Source: an uncultured Oribacterium sp. (GTDB lineage: Bacteria; Bacillota; Clostridia; Lachnospirales; Lachnospiraceae). Taken from it: a stretch of 43,960 bases of DNA. The notes beneath the pieces are model-generated. The model made no database searches and was not told the DNA's origin. It was given only the letters and a program-made list of their open reading frames with translations. The translations under genes and the position numbers were made by a program. The stretch covers positions 1 to 43,960 of the forward strand of contig CABTMH010000087.1 of NCBI GenBank assembly GCA_902485915.1. Direction: 5' to 3'. Below, one piece after another: positions 23,168 through 31,091 of this stretch; position 1 is the first letter of the stretch; each line of letters begins with the position of its first letter.

Positions 23168-23812
23168 TCACAGTGCCTTCAGGATGTCGAGCGAACGGAA
23201 GTGATACGGCAGCGCATCCCGCATCAGTACATCGACGTTCTGCGAGAACTCGATGAGCACGCCCGGCGTCAGCGTGAAGGTATAGAGCTTCGTAAGCGGC
23301 GACTCCAGCACATACTGCCAGGCGTAGCAGCAGGCATCGGAGGCCTCCAGTGGCGGAAGCTCCGTGTATTCTCCATTTAAAAGGAGCATCCGAAGCTCAT
23401 AGATCCGCCGCACCAGCTCGTTCGGGATGCTCTCCTTCAGAATCGCACGCAGCGAAAGATAGATGAGGTTTACCATCTCCTCTGCCGGAAGGTTCTCCTG
23501 CGCGATCACATCGGCGAGCTCCAGCAGATACGAGCCGTAGCAGGCATGGACGAGATCGAGGGCGATATCCTCGAAGTACTCGTTTACCTTCACCGAACGG
23601 AGATTATAGCCGGCCTTTCCCTTCGTCACACTAAACGCACCGAAGACGAAATTCCGTGTCGCCGCCATGAGCGGGGAGCCCGGCTTCTTCGCGCCCGACG
23701 CCCAGACGGTGATCTTTCCCTGCTCCTTCGTGAGAACACTCAGCCGCTTATCAAAATCACGGGACGATGCCGAGTTCAGCACCAGCCCGTGAAAAACAAA
23801 CTCCTCCTGCAT
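23168..23812 (-). CDS. recO: DNA repair protein RecO, short form
   Basis: 214 residues, shorter than the usual 240-255. The N-terminal OB fold (LVLNSASSRDFDKRLSVLTKEQGKITVWASGAKKPGSPL region) and the helical C-terminal domain are recognisable. RecO loads RecA at single-strand gaps together with RecR. The paired CxxC zinc motif of many bacterial RecO proteins is absent; only an adjacent CC remains near residue 161, which accounts for much of the missing length. It starts five bases after the era stop codon and is followed by glyS, so era-recO are co-transcribed, as in many Firmicutes. Confidence 0.9.
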   Translation of the reverse strand: MQEEFVFHGLVLNSASSRDFDKRLSVLTKEQGKITVWASGAKKPGSPLMAATRNFVFGAFSVTKGKAGYNLRSVKVNEYFEDIALDLVHACYGSYLLELADVIAQENLPAEEMVNLIYLSLRAILKESIPNELVRRIYELRMLLLNGEYTELPPLEASDACCYAWQYVLESPLTKLYTFTLTPGVLIEFSQNVDVLMRDALPYHFRSLDILKAL

Positions 23813-23817
23813 GGCGC

Positions 23818-24714
23818 TCAGGTCTCGTCCTTAAAGCCGTAGTTCTTCAGGAAGGTATCCGAATCACGCCAGTCCTTTCGTACCTTGACGAACAGCTGGA
23901 GATTCACCTTATCCTCCGTCATACGCTCGATCTGGATACGGGCACCGGTACCGATACGCTTCAGCATCGCACCGCCCTTTCCGATGATGATGCCCTTATG
24001 CGCATCCCGCTCGCAGACGATGGTCGCCTTGATGTCCCAGATGCCGGTCTTCCGCTGGTGCATCTCATCGATCAGCACCGCGATGCCATGCGGTACCTCA
24101 TCCTTCAGCTTTCGGAGCGCCTGCTCACGGATCAGCTCACCCGCGATCTCACGCATCGTCTGGTCGGTCACGGTATCCTCATCATAGTAACGAGGCCCCT
24201 CCGGAAGGTACTGGAAAATCACCTTCTTCAGTTCGTCAATGTTTCGGGCCCGCGCTGCAGAGACCGGAACGATCTCTGTGAACTCCATAAGGTCACGATA
24301 CTTCTCGATGGCCGCTGTCAGCTCGACCGCCGGGTCCTTCAGGGTATCGATCTTATTGATCACGAGGATCTTCGGCTTATCGTACTTCTTCATCACCTCC
24401 GCGATGTGCTGCTCGCCGGCACCGATATAGGTAGTCGGCTCCACGAGCCAGACGATGACATCGACATCCTCGAGGGTCTTCTCTGCCACATGGTCCATGT
24501 ACTCGCCGAGCTTGTTGGCCGCCTTATGAATACCCGGTGTGTCGAGAAAGATGATCTGCCCGCGCTCGTCGTCATATACCGTCTGGATACGGCCACGGGT
24601 CGTCTGCGGCTTCTCCGAGGTGATGGCGATCTTCTGGCCGATCACGTGATTCATCAAGGTTGATTTTCCTACATTCGGGCGCCCCACGAGCGCCACAAAG
24701 CCTGTCTTGATCAT
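23818..24714 (-). CDS. era: GTPase Era
   Basis: 298 residues, the usual length. A GTPase that binds the 3' end of 16S rRNA during small-subunit assembly. G1 GRPNVGKSTL (residues 11-20), G3 DTPG near 59, G4 NKID near 122 and G5 SAARA near 150 are intact, and the C-terminal KH domain carries IIIGKGGAMLKRIG. Its ATG overlaps the stop codon of the M16C peptidase gene (ATGA), giving translational coupling, and recO follows five bases later. Confidence 0.97.
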   Translation of the reverse strand: MIKTGFVALVGRPNVGKSTLMNHVIGQKIAITSEKPQTTRGRIQTVYDDERGQIIFLDTPGIHKAANKLGEYMDHVAEKTLEDVDVIVWLVEPTTYIGAGEQHIAEVMKKYDKPKILVINKIDTLKDPAVELTAAIEKYRDLMEFTEIVPVSAARARNIDELKKVIFQYLPEGPRYYDEDTVTDQTMREIAGELIREQALRKLKDEVPHGIAVLIDEMHQRKTGIWDIKATIVCERDAHKGIIIGKGGAMLKRIGTGARIQIERMTEDKVNLQLFVKVRKDWRDSDTFLKNYGFKDET

Positions 24715-27677
24715 TTAAAAAGCTCCTCTGTCGTCAGGAAGAGATCCTGATGTGCATCGATTTCTGTTCCACTGCCGATCGTGCATCCCGCACCGGTCGC
24801 CAGCATCGCCTCCACATAGTCCGAAAGCGCGCGGATATCCTCTACCGTCGTCGCGAGCACCTGGTCGCGCTCTTGCTGCAGCATCTCGTTCGACACATGG
24901 GAGAGGAAAGCGCTGACGCTGAGGGCGGCAACATTGGCGTTCGTACGTGGCGTATCCAGCTCACTGATGGCACCGATGATGTACTTCGTCATATCCCGCT
25001 CACTCGCGCTGAAGCTCCGGATATACGCTGGAAGCGCCTCATAGCAGTCCAGGGTCTCCTGGAGGTGCGGATCCCGGTAGGAGCAAAGATAGCCCTCACC
25101 GGAGCGGCCGAAGCCGGCCATGCAGCCATAGGCACCACCCTTCACACGGAGATGAAGCCAGAGATAGTCGTAGTTCAGAATCACCTTCAGTACACGAAGC
25201 GCACCGGTATACGGATGCTTCGTCGGATCGTACCAGCCGGCCCGGGCGACATAGTTTACCTGGGACGGGGTTCGGAAGCCCTCGTTCCGGCTACCGTGAA
25301 GGATGAGCTGCGGCTTCTCTTCATCGGCTTCTGTATGGATACCGGCGATATAGTCTGCATCCAGTACCTCGCGGAGCAGCTCCTTCTCGCGAAGATCACG
25401 GCGGTAGTTCTCCTTCCATGTCGGATAGATCTGCTCGAACGCCGCGATGCCCTGCGGCTCTGCCGTCATCGACACAAACATGTGCTCGAGGCGGAACAGC
25501 TTATCTGCGATCTCCCAGAGCTTCCGGCTGAGGGCCTGTGGATCCTTCTGGAAATCTTCGCTGATCTTCGTGATGAAGCGGTAGTAGCTGATGCCGCCCA
25601 CGAGGTCCTGATATCGTCCGGTGCCCGAGAAACAGGCGCTTGCGCGATTCACGGCATAGCTGTGGCCGGCGCTCTCGATCTTCATCCGCTCCCGGGAGCG
25701 GGCCTCCGCGAGGATCTCCGCCATCCGCTTCGTATCCTCGAACTTCGTCGTATGCAGGATCTCACGGATCAGCGCGAGGACACGGTCCAGGTGCTCATAG
25801 AGCAGCTTCACCTCCACACTGAAGATGCCGGTATAGTGCTGATAGTGATCGAGGTCCGGATACGCGTTCATATCGAAGTTCATGCCACCGGTATGCAGCA
25901 GAACATCTGATGACAGGTCCTGGAAGCTGTGCTGCTTCGTATCCATATACGCGAGCACGGTCTTCAGGAAACCAGCGTACGGCAGCTCCTCCTCGGTGAG
26001 GCACTGCGTGTTGAAATTCAGGCGGAGATACATCACGCCGCGGGTATCCCGGCTCGTCTCGAGCAGCAGGGTATCCTCCACCCGCTTCTCCTCCCAGTGG
26101 TAGCGCTCGGCCTGCTTTCCGATATCGGAGATGCTGAGCAGTGGAAGCTTCCGGAGGTTTTCGTCAGAGGTCGGTTCTTCCTGATACGCCTTCAGTGCCT
26201 TCGTCTGTTCAATGCAGGCGATCCGTTCTGCCGGTGTCATACTGTTTTTCAGTGTCGCCAGCTTCTTCTCGAGCGCCTGCTCCCGCTTCTCGGTGAGCCC
26301 ACGCTCCGGCTTACAGATCACGAGGGCCGCATGTGGCTGGTCGAGGAGGCACTCGGCGATCAGCTTCTCGAAGTAGCCATGCTTCGCATCCTCACGGAGC
26401 TCCTGATAGCACTGCGTACAGAACAGATACTCCCATGGTTCCCGACCATAGAGCCAGGTGTCCATCGCCGTCAGTGCATAGACGAGGCCCTTCGGTGAAC
26501 GTCCGTAGTCCGCCTCACGGTACTGGAACTCATCATGATTGATGGCGGCGAGGATCGCCTGCTGGTCGAGGCCCTCCTTCACCAGCTTCCGAAGGGTCGT
26601 GTCGATGATGGAGAGGAAACGCTTCTTATCCTTCGCATCCGCACCCTTCGCACAGACAGAAAAATACGGCTGGCGGATACCATCCTCGAAACCGCCGAAG
26701 ATATCATCGCCGATGCCGGCCTCGACGAGGGCCTGCTTGAGCGGCGCGCCCGGTGAGGACAGCAGCACATAGTCCAGGATATCGAGGGCGAGGTTACGCT
26801 TATTATCGAGGGCATCCACCACGACGTTCCAGGCGAGGTAGGTGTTTTTCGTGAGCGGCTCATGCGCGCCGACGGAATACGAGATTTCCTCCTCGTGGAG
26901 CTGGGTGAATGCCGGCTGCAGCGGGATGTCGGAATCCGGATCGATCGCATCGTACGCCGAGAGGTAGGCCTCATCGAGCCACGCGAGCTTCTTCTCCATA
27001 TCCATATCGCCATACAGGATGATGTAGGCGTTAGACGGATGATAGTAGCGCGCATGGAACGCGCGGAACTGATCGAAGCTGAGCTCCGGGATCACCGCCG
27101 GATCACCGCCGGACTCGTGGCCGTAGCAGGTATCCGGGAACAGGGCGTTCATGATGTAGCGCTCGAGCACCGACTCCGGGTTCGAGAAGACACCCTTCAT
27201 CTCGTTGTAGACGACGCCGTTATAGCGAAGCGCATCCTCTTCGTCCATCATCTCATAGTGCCAGCCCTCCTGCTGGAGGATACGCGGATCCTCGACGCAG
27301 TTCGGATGGAACACCGCATCGAGGTAGACATCCATCAGATGTTCGAAGTCCTTCTCGTTACGGGACGCCACCGGATACACGGTCTTATCCGGGTAGGTCA
27401 TCGCGTTCAGGAATGTGTTGAGGGAGCCCTTCGCGAGCTCCACAAACGGATCCTTCAGCGGAAACTTCGCAGAGCCGCACAGCACGGAGTGCTCCGTGAT
27501 GTGGGCCACGCCGGTGCTGTCCTCCGCCGGGGTTCGAAAGGCGATACTGAAGACCTTATTGTCATCCGTGTTCTTCATGGTAAAGATGCGGGCACCGCTC
27601 TTCGTATGGCGGTAGATGCACGCATCGGTCGAAAGTTCATCGATTCTTCTGGTCTCGATCAGCTCATAATTCTTCAT
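24711..27677 (-). CDS. M16C (PreP-like) insulinase-family zinc metalloprotease
   Basis: 988 residues, the full length of the presequence-protease type, in which two M16 halves fold into one chamber that degrades short peptides. The inverted zinc motif HITEH lies near residue 58 in GVAHITEHSVLCGSAKFP, and the distal glutamate ligand region is VVYNEMKGVFSNPESV near 150. The second half (from about residue 530) lacks the motif, as expected. No signal peptide is seen, so it should be cytoplasmic. It sits 16 bases after ydcF and overlaps era by four bases. Confidence 0.93.
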   Translation of the reverse strand: MKNYELIETRRIDELSTDACIYRHTKSGARIFTMKNTDDNKVFSIAFRTPAEDSTGVAHITEHSVLCGSAKFPLKDPFVELAKGSLNTFLNAMTYPDKTVYPVASRNEKDFEHLMDVYLDAVFHPNCVEDPRILQQEGWHYEMMDEEDALRYNGVVYNEMKGVFSNPESVLERYIMNALFPDTCYGHESGGDPAVIPELSFDQFRAFHARYYHPSNAYIILYGDMDMEKKLAWLDEAYLSAYDAIDPDSDIPLQPAFTQLHEEEISYSVGAHEPLTKNTYLAWNVVVDALDNKRNLALDILDYVLLSSPGAPLKQALVEAGIGDDIFGGFEDGIRQPYFSVCAKGADAKDKKRFLSIIDTTLRKLVKEGLDQQAILAAINHDEFQYREADYGRSPKGLVYALTAMDTWLYGREPWEYLFCTQCYQELREDAKHGYFEKLIAECLLDQPHAALVICKPERGLTEKREQALEKKLATLKNSMTPAERIACIEQTKALKAYQEEPTSDENLRKLPLLSISDIGKQAERYHWEEKRVEDTLLLETSRDTRGVMYLRLNFNTQCLTEEELPYAGFLKTVLAYMDTKQHSFQDLSSDVLLHTGGMNFDMNAYPDLDHYQHYTGIFSVEVKLLYEHLDRVLALIREILHTTKFEDTKRMAEILAEARSRERMKIESAGHSYAVNRASACFSGTGRYQDLVGGISYYRFITKISEDFQKDPQALSRKLWEIADKLFRLEHMFVSMTAEPQGIAAFEQIYPTWKENYRRDLREKELLREVLDADYIAGIHTEADEEKPQLILHGSRNEGFRTPSQVNYVARAGWYDPTKHPYTGALRVLKVILNYDYLWLHLRVKGGAYGCMAGFGRSGEGYLCSYRDPHLQETLDCYEALPAYIRSFSASERDMTKYIIGAISELDTPRTNANVAALSVSAFLSHVSNEMLQQERDQVLATTVEDIRALSDYVEAMLATGAGCTIGSGTEIDAHQDLFLTTEELFK

Positions 27678-27693
27678 TCAGCTTCCTCTTTTT

Positions 27694-28551
27694 CTATATA
27701 TTTCCGATCAGACGATCCTTGAAGACCGCGATGGCTTCCCGCACGCTCAGGTGAACGAGCATCAGCTCGCTCGTCTCGGTCGCCATCGGACAGGCATCCG
27801 GATAGCCGAAGCGCGCCGCGATGCGGCAGGCCCGGAAGAGATTAAACTCGGAGGTGATGATCCCGAGGGTGATCGGCTTCTCCTCCCCCAGGATGACCTC
27901 GATTTCCTCCCCGTCTGTACCGCGCAGTGGCACCATCAGTCCCGGGTGGGTCTTCGCTCTTTCCCGGAGACGGGCCTCCTGGTCCTGCTGTATCGTTCGA
28001 AGCGAGAAGCCGATCTTCTCCTGCGTGGAGTGGGAGTAGAACTCGAGCAGAAGACGGTTCTCCGGGATGCCGGCCTTAATCATGTAGTAGTACATGACCG
28101 TCGCTTCGGTGCTTCGATCATAATCGCTCCGGCCGCCGGACAGCACGAAGATGGTGTCCGGATTTTCCTTCGCGTAGGCGACGGCACAGTCCAGGCGCTT
28201 CTTCAGGGACGGTGAGATCCGGTTATCGACGAGGTCCGTCCCCATCACGATCACATAGTCGAGGTTCTTCTGCTCGACCGTATGTGCGTTAAAGAAGATC
28301 GTGCCGAGAAGGGCCAGCAGGACCAGCATCCAGAGACCATAGCTCGTAAAGATGAACACGAAAGGGCCTGGATGTATCCGCTTCTTCTCCCGCTGTTTCC
28401 TGCGGACATAGCGTACCAGTGCAAACATAAGAAACTGGACCGCTGCAAAAAGCGGCCAGAACCATAGAAAGCTGGTCAGTCCATGAATCATGATGATCGC
28501 GATCACATACAGCAGGGCCGCGACCCCCAGAACGATGAAGATTCCTTCCAT
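27694..28551 (-). CDS. YdcF/SanA-like membrane protein (DUF218)
   Basis: 285 residues. Three hydrophobic segments in the first 90 residues (VALLYVIAIIMIHGLTSFLWF and others) are followed by the DUF218 domain: DYVIVMGTDLVDNRISPSLK, FVLSGGRSDYDRSTEA and a later IITSEFNLFRACRIA. Family members (SanA, ElyC, YdcF) affect envelope or vancomycin tolerance and cell-wall precursor pools; the biochemical activity is unclear. It is the sixth gene of the block starting at rnj's upstream neighbours, spaced five bases from trhP. It ends in TAG, which shows amber is a normal stop in this genome. Confidence 0.85.
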   Translation of the reverse strand: MEGIFIVLGVAALLYVIAIIMIHGLTSFLWFWPLFAAVQFLMFALVRYVRRKQREKKRIHPGPFVFIFTSYGLWMLVLLALLGTIFFNAHTVEQKNLDYVIVMGTDLVDNRISPSLKKRLDCAVAYAKENPDTIFVLSGGRSDYDRSTEATVMYYYMIKAGIPENRLLLEFYSHSTQEKIGFSLRTIQQDQEARLRERAKTHPGLMVPLRGTDGEEIEVILGEEKPITLGIITSEFNLFRACRIAARFGYPDACPMATETSELMLVHLSVREAIAVFKDRLIGNI

Positions 28552-28556
28552 ACGCG

Positions 28557-29810
28557 TTAGTCAAGCGCCTGCTTCTCAGCGCTTTCCTTTCTGATGATAT
28601 CGCCGGCCTCCGGCGCTGTACTGAAACGCACCTTCAGCTGCTGACAGGCGTGCGGGCAGGATGCCTGTGCAACATCGGTCGCCGCATCCCGGATCTCCAG
28701 CACCGTGATCGGCAGATCCCGGCCATCCGGCTTCATGATCTCGAGCTGCTCTCCCACCGAGAACTTGTTTTTCTGCTCGAGGTAGCTCCACCCCTCTGCA
28801 TCGCTCTCACGGATCGTGCCGAGGTAGACCGAACCAGTCACATAGGTGTTACTGTCATAGATATGATCATCCTGCGTCGGACGTCCATAGTAGAAGCCCG
28901 TCGTAAACTCACGGTAGGTGCACTTCGCGATCTCCTGCTTATACCACTCCATGTGGGCGCGGTACTTCTCCTCGCTCTCCTTATAATCATCGATGGCCTT
29001 GCGATAGGTCCGTGCGACGGTTGCGACATAGAGTGCCGTCTTCATACGGCCCTCGATCTTCAGTGAATCGATGCCGGCCTCGATCAGCTCCGGGATATGC
29101 TCGATCATGCAGAGATCCTTCGAGTTAAAGATATAGGTGCCGCGCTCGTTCTCAACCACCGGAAAATACTCACCCGGACGGGTCTCCTCGACGAGACTGT
29201 ACTTCCAGCGACACGGATGTGTGCAGGCACCCCGGTTCGCATCGCGGCCGGTCAGGAAATTACTCAGCATGCAGCGTCCGGAATAGGACATGCACATCGC
29301 ACCATGCACGAAGGCCTCGATGTCCATCTCCTCCGGAATATGACGACGCAGCTCCCGGATCTCGTTCAGGCTTAATTCACGTGCACAGACGACGCGCTTC
29401 GCGCCGAGCTGCCACCAGAAGAGGAAAGTCTGCCAGTTCGTGTTGTTCGCCTGGGTCGAGATATGCAGCTCGATGGACGCCGGAAGGACCTCCTTCGCGA
29501 TCATAAACACACCCGGGTCCGCGATCAGCACCGCATCGATGCCGGTCTCCGCCAGCTCCCGGAAGTAGGTACGCACACCATCGAGGTCATAATTATGGGC
29601 GAAGATGTTCGCGGTGACGAAAACCTTCACCTGATGTGCATGTGCGTAGGCGACACCCTCGCGGATCTCCTCCAGTGTGAAGTTTTTTGCATTGGCCCGA
29701 AGACCGAAGGCCTCACCGCCTAAGTAAACGGCATTCGCACCATAGTTCACGGCGGTCTTTAATACGTCCAGCGAACCTGCCGGAATCAAAAGCTCTGTTT
29801 CTTTCAGCAT
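28557..29810 (-). CDS. trhP: U32 family protein, tRNA 5-hydroxyuridine synthesis (TrhP-like)
   Basis: 417 residues from ATG at 29810, chosen for the GGAG site nine bases before it over another ATG at 29834. U32 proteins were annotated as collagenases, but TrhP/YrrN/YrrO are now known to hydroxylate U34 of certain tRNAs using prephenate. The four cysteines expected to hold an Fe-S cluster are visible around residues 168-232 (AMCMSYSGRC, RGACTHPCRW) and the signature DSLKIEGRMKT is present. The neighbour trmR methylates the product, and the same pair is adjacent in Bacillus (yrrM-yrrN-yrrO). The protein lacks the long C-terminal extension of E. coli RlhA. Confidence 0.88.
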   Translation of the reverse strand: MLKETELLIPAGSLDVLKTAVNYGANAVYLGGEAFGLRANAKNFTLEEIREGVAYAHAHQVKVFVTANIFAHNYDLDGVRTYFRELAETGIDAVLIADPGVFMIAKEVLPASIELHISTQANNTNWQTFLFWWQLGAKRVVCARELSLNEIRELRRHIPEEMDIEAFVHGAMCMSYSGRCMLSNFLTGRDANRGACTHPCRWKYSLVEETRPGEYFPVVENERGTYIFNSKDLCMIEHIPELIEAGIDSLKIEGRMKTALYVATVARTYRKAIDDYKESEEKYRAHMEWYKQEIAKCTYREFTTGFYYGRPTQDDHIYDSNTYVTGSVYLGTIRESDAEGWSYLEQKNKFSVGEQLEIMKPDGRDLPITVLEIRDAATDVAQASCPHACQQLKVRFSTAPEAGDIIRKESAEKQALD

Positions 29811-29820
29811 ATGCTCTCTC

Positions 29821-29895
29821 CATCTATCTGACATTCATCTCTTCGATGTGCATCCATCGGACACTCATCTATGCGACGTTTATCTATGTGTTTTA
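29821..29895. repeat. Five imperfect 15-nt tandem repeats between trmR and trhP
   Basis: The spacer divides exactly into 15-base units beginning CATCTATCTG, CATCTCTTCG, CATCCATCGG, CATCTATGCG and TATCTATGTG; the first ten bases follow CATCTATCSG. The last unit overlaps the trmR stop codon. On the minus strand most units end in GATG, giving a run of in-frame ATGs before the trhP start. Confidence 0.7.
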
Positions 29896-30543
29896 TCTTC
29901 GAACACTGATCGACACGCCATCGCCGACCGGCAGGATCGCGGTTTCCAGTGCCTCTTCATGCTTCAAGCGGAAGAGATACTCCCGCATGCGGGTATGGAT
30001 GGTGCGGTCCCTCCGCTCCACCTGGTAGCGGCTCTCGATGATGCTGCCGTCCTGCAGGATGTTGTCGCTGACGAGCACGCTGCCCGGCGACATCAGTCGG
30101 AGGATGTCCGGCAGCCAGACGATATACTGTGCCTTCGCCGCATCCATAAATATAAAATCGAAGTGCTGCCCCTCCTCGACCAGACGCCGGAGCAGTGCAC
30201 CCGCATCCTCCGGAACCAGCGTGATGCGATCCCGGTACGGGCTGCGCGCGAAGTTCTGTGTCGCTGCTTCGATTCTCGGCGGATAGCTCTCCACCGTCAG
30301 CATCTCCGCCTGCCCGTCGCAGGCTTCTTCCATGCAGAGGGCGGAGTAGCCGACCGCCGCACCGATCTCCAGGATCCGCTTCGGTCGAAGCATCCTCATG
30401 AAACACTTAAGAAGCGCCGCCGTTTCATCCCGGATAATCGGGATTTCCGCTGCGAGCGCTTCTGCTCTGATGGTTTCAAGAAGCTCGCTACGATCCGGTT
30501 CCAGTGAATGAATATAATTCACAAGCCGTTCATCCGTAATCAA
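29893..30543 (-). CDS. trmR: tRNA 5-hydroxyuridine methyltransferase, O-methyltransferase family
   Basis: 216 residues, SAM-dependent O-methyltransferase of the catechol-OMT-like fold. Motif I EIGAAVGYSALCMEEA near residue 58, the FIFMDAAKAQY region near 130 and VLVSDNILQDGSI near 158 are typical. The Bacillus homologue YrrM (TrmR) converts 5-hydroxyuridine to 5-methoxyuridine at tRNA U34; adjacency to the U32 gene supports the same role here. The start is TTG, overlapping the TGA of the preceding gene, with AGGAAAAG placed upstream; no better start is in frame. Confidence 0.87.
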   Translation of the reverse strand: MITDERLVNYIHSLEPDRSELLETIRAEALAAEIPIIRDETAALLKCFMRMLRPKRILEIGAAVGYSALCMEEACDGQAEMLTVESYPPRIEAATQNFARSPYRDRITLVPEDAGALLRRLVEEGQHFDFIFMDAAKAQYIVWLPDILRLMSPGSVLVSDNILQDGSIIESRYQVERRDRTIHTRMREYLFRLKHEEALETAILPVGDGVSISVRR

Positions 30544-31088
30544 GGGTTCTTTTCCTCACGATCTGCTGTTGTCATGGCACGGGCCGCATCCTGCTGGATG
30601 AGGTTTTCATCCTCCGTACCGCCGATGATTTCCGTACCGTCCGCAGCGGTCTCTTCCGCTGCCGCCGTACTTTCCTGTGCTGCCAGCAGATTCTTATCCG
30701 CCAGCTCCTTGTTCTTCGTGCCCTCCTGATTCAGGTGCTCGATGATGTCGACCACCGTCATCGACGGGCTCAGTGTATAGCTTCCCGGTTCGATCTCGAG
30801 TTCATAAAGATGTGCCTGCAGCACGAAGGCCTGACGGTGATCGATCAGCCCGGCCTCCTCCAGGTCCTTCGCTAGCTGGTCCAGGCTCTCGCCATCGGTG
30901 ATGACGAACTCCTGCTCCGGTGCACCAGGACCGGCCAGGGCATGCTCATAGAACAGCCCGTGACCATAGCTGTACGCCACCCGGATCCCCTGCAGCAGCA
31001 GGAAAACGATGACTGCAATCAGAATAACGCGCCAGGCCATGCCGGTGATGAAGCCGGCTGTCCTGGACACGGAATCGTTTCGGCGCAT
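30540..31088 (-). CDS. MltG/YceG-like membrane protein without the transglycosylase domain
   Basis: 182 residues against about 330-380 for MltG. A basic start, one membrane helix at about residues 19-38 (VILIAVIVFLLLQGIRVAY) and a LysM-like region (FVITDGESLDQLAKDLEEAG, ending in GSYTLSPSMTVVDIIEHLN) match the N-terminal half of MltG. After residue 125 comes an Ala/Glu/Thr-rich low-complexity tail instead of the catalytic domain with its glutamate. The position before trmR matches Bacillus yrrL (mltG), supporting homology. It could anchor or regulate peptidoglycan synthesis but should not cut glycan strands. No frameshifted remnant of the domain is visible downstream. Confidence 0.75.
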   Translation of the reverse strand: MRRNDSVSRTAGFITGMAWRVILIAVIVFLLLQGIRVAYSYGHGLFYEHALAGPGAPEQEFVITDGESLDQLAKDLEEAGLIDHRQAFVLQAHLYELEIEPGSYTLSPSMTVVDIIEHLNQEGTKNKELADKNLLAAQESTAAAEETAADGTEIIGGTEDENLIQQDAARAMTTADREEKNP

Positions 31089-31091
31089 GCC

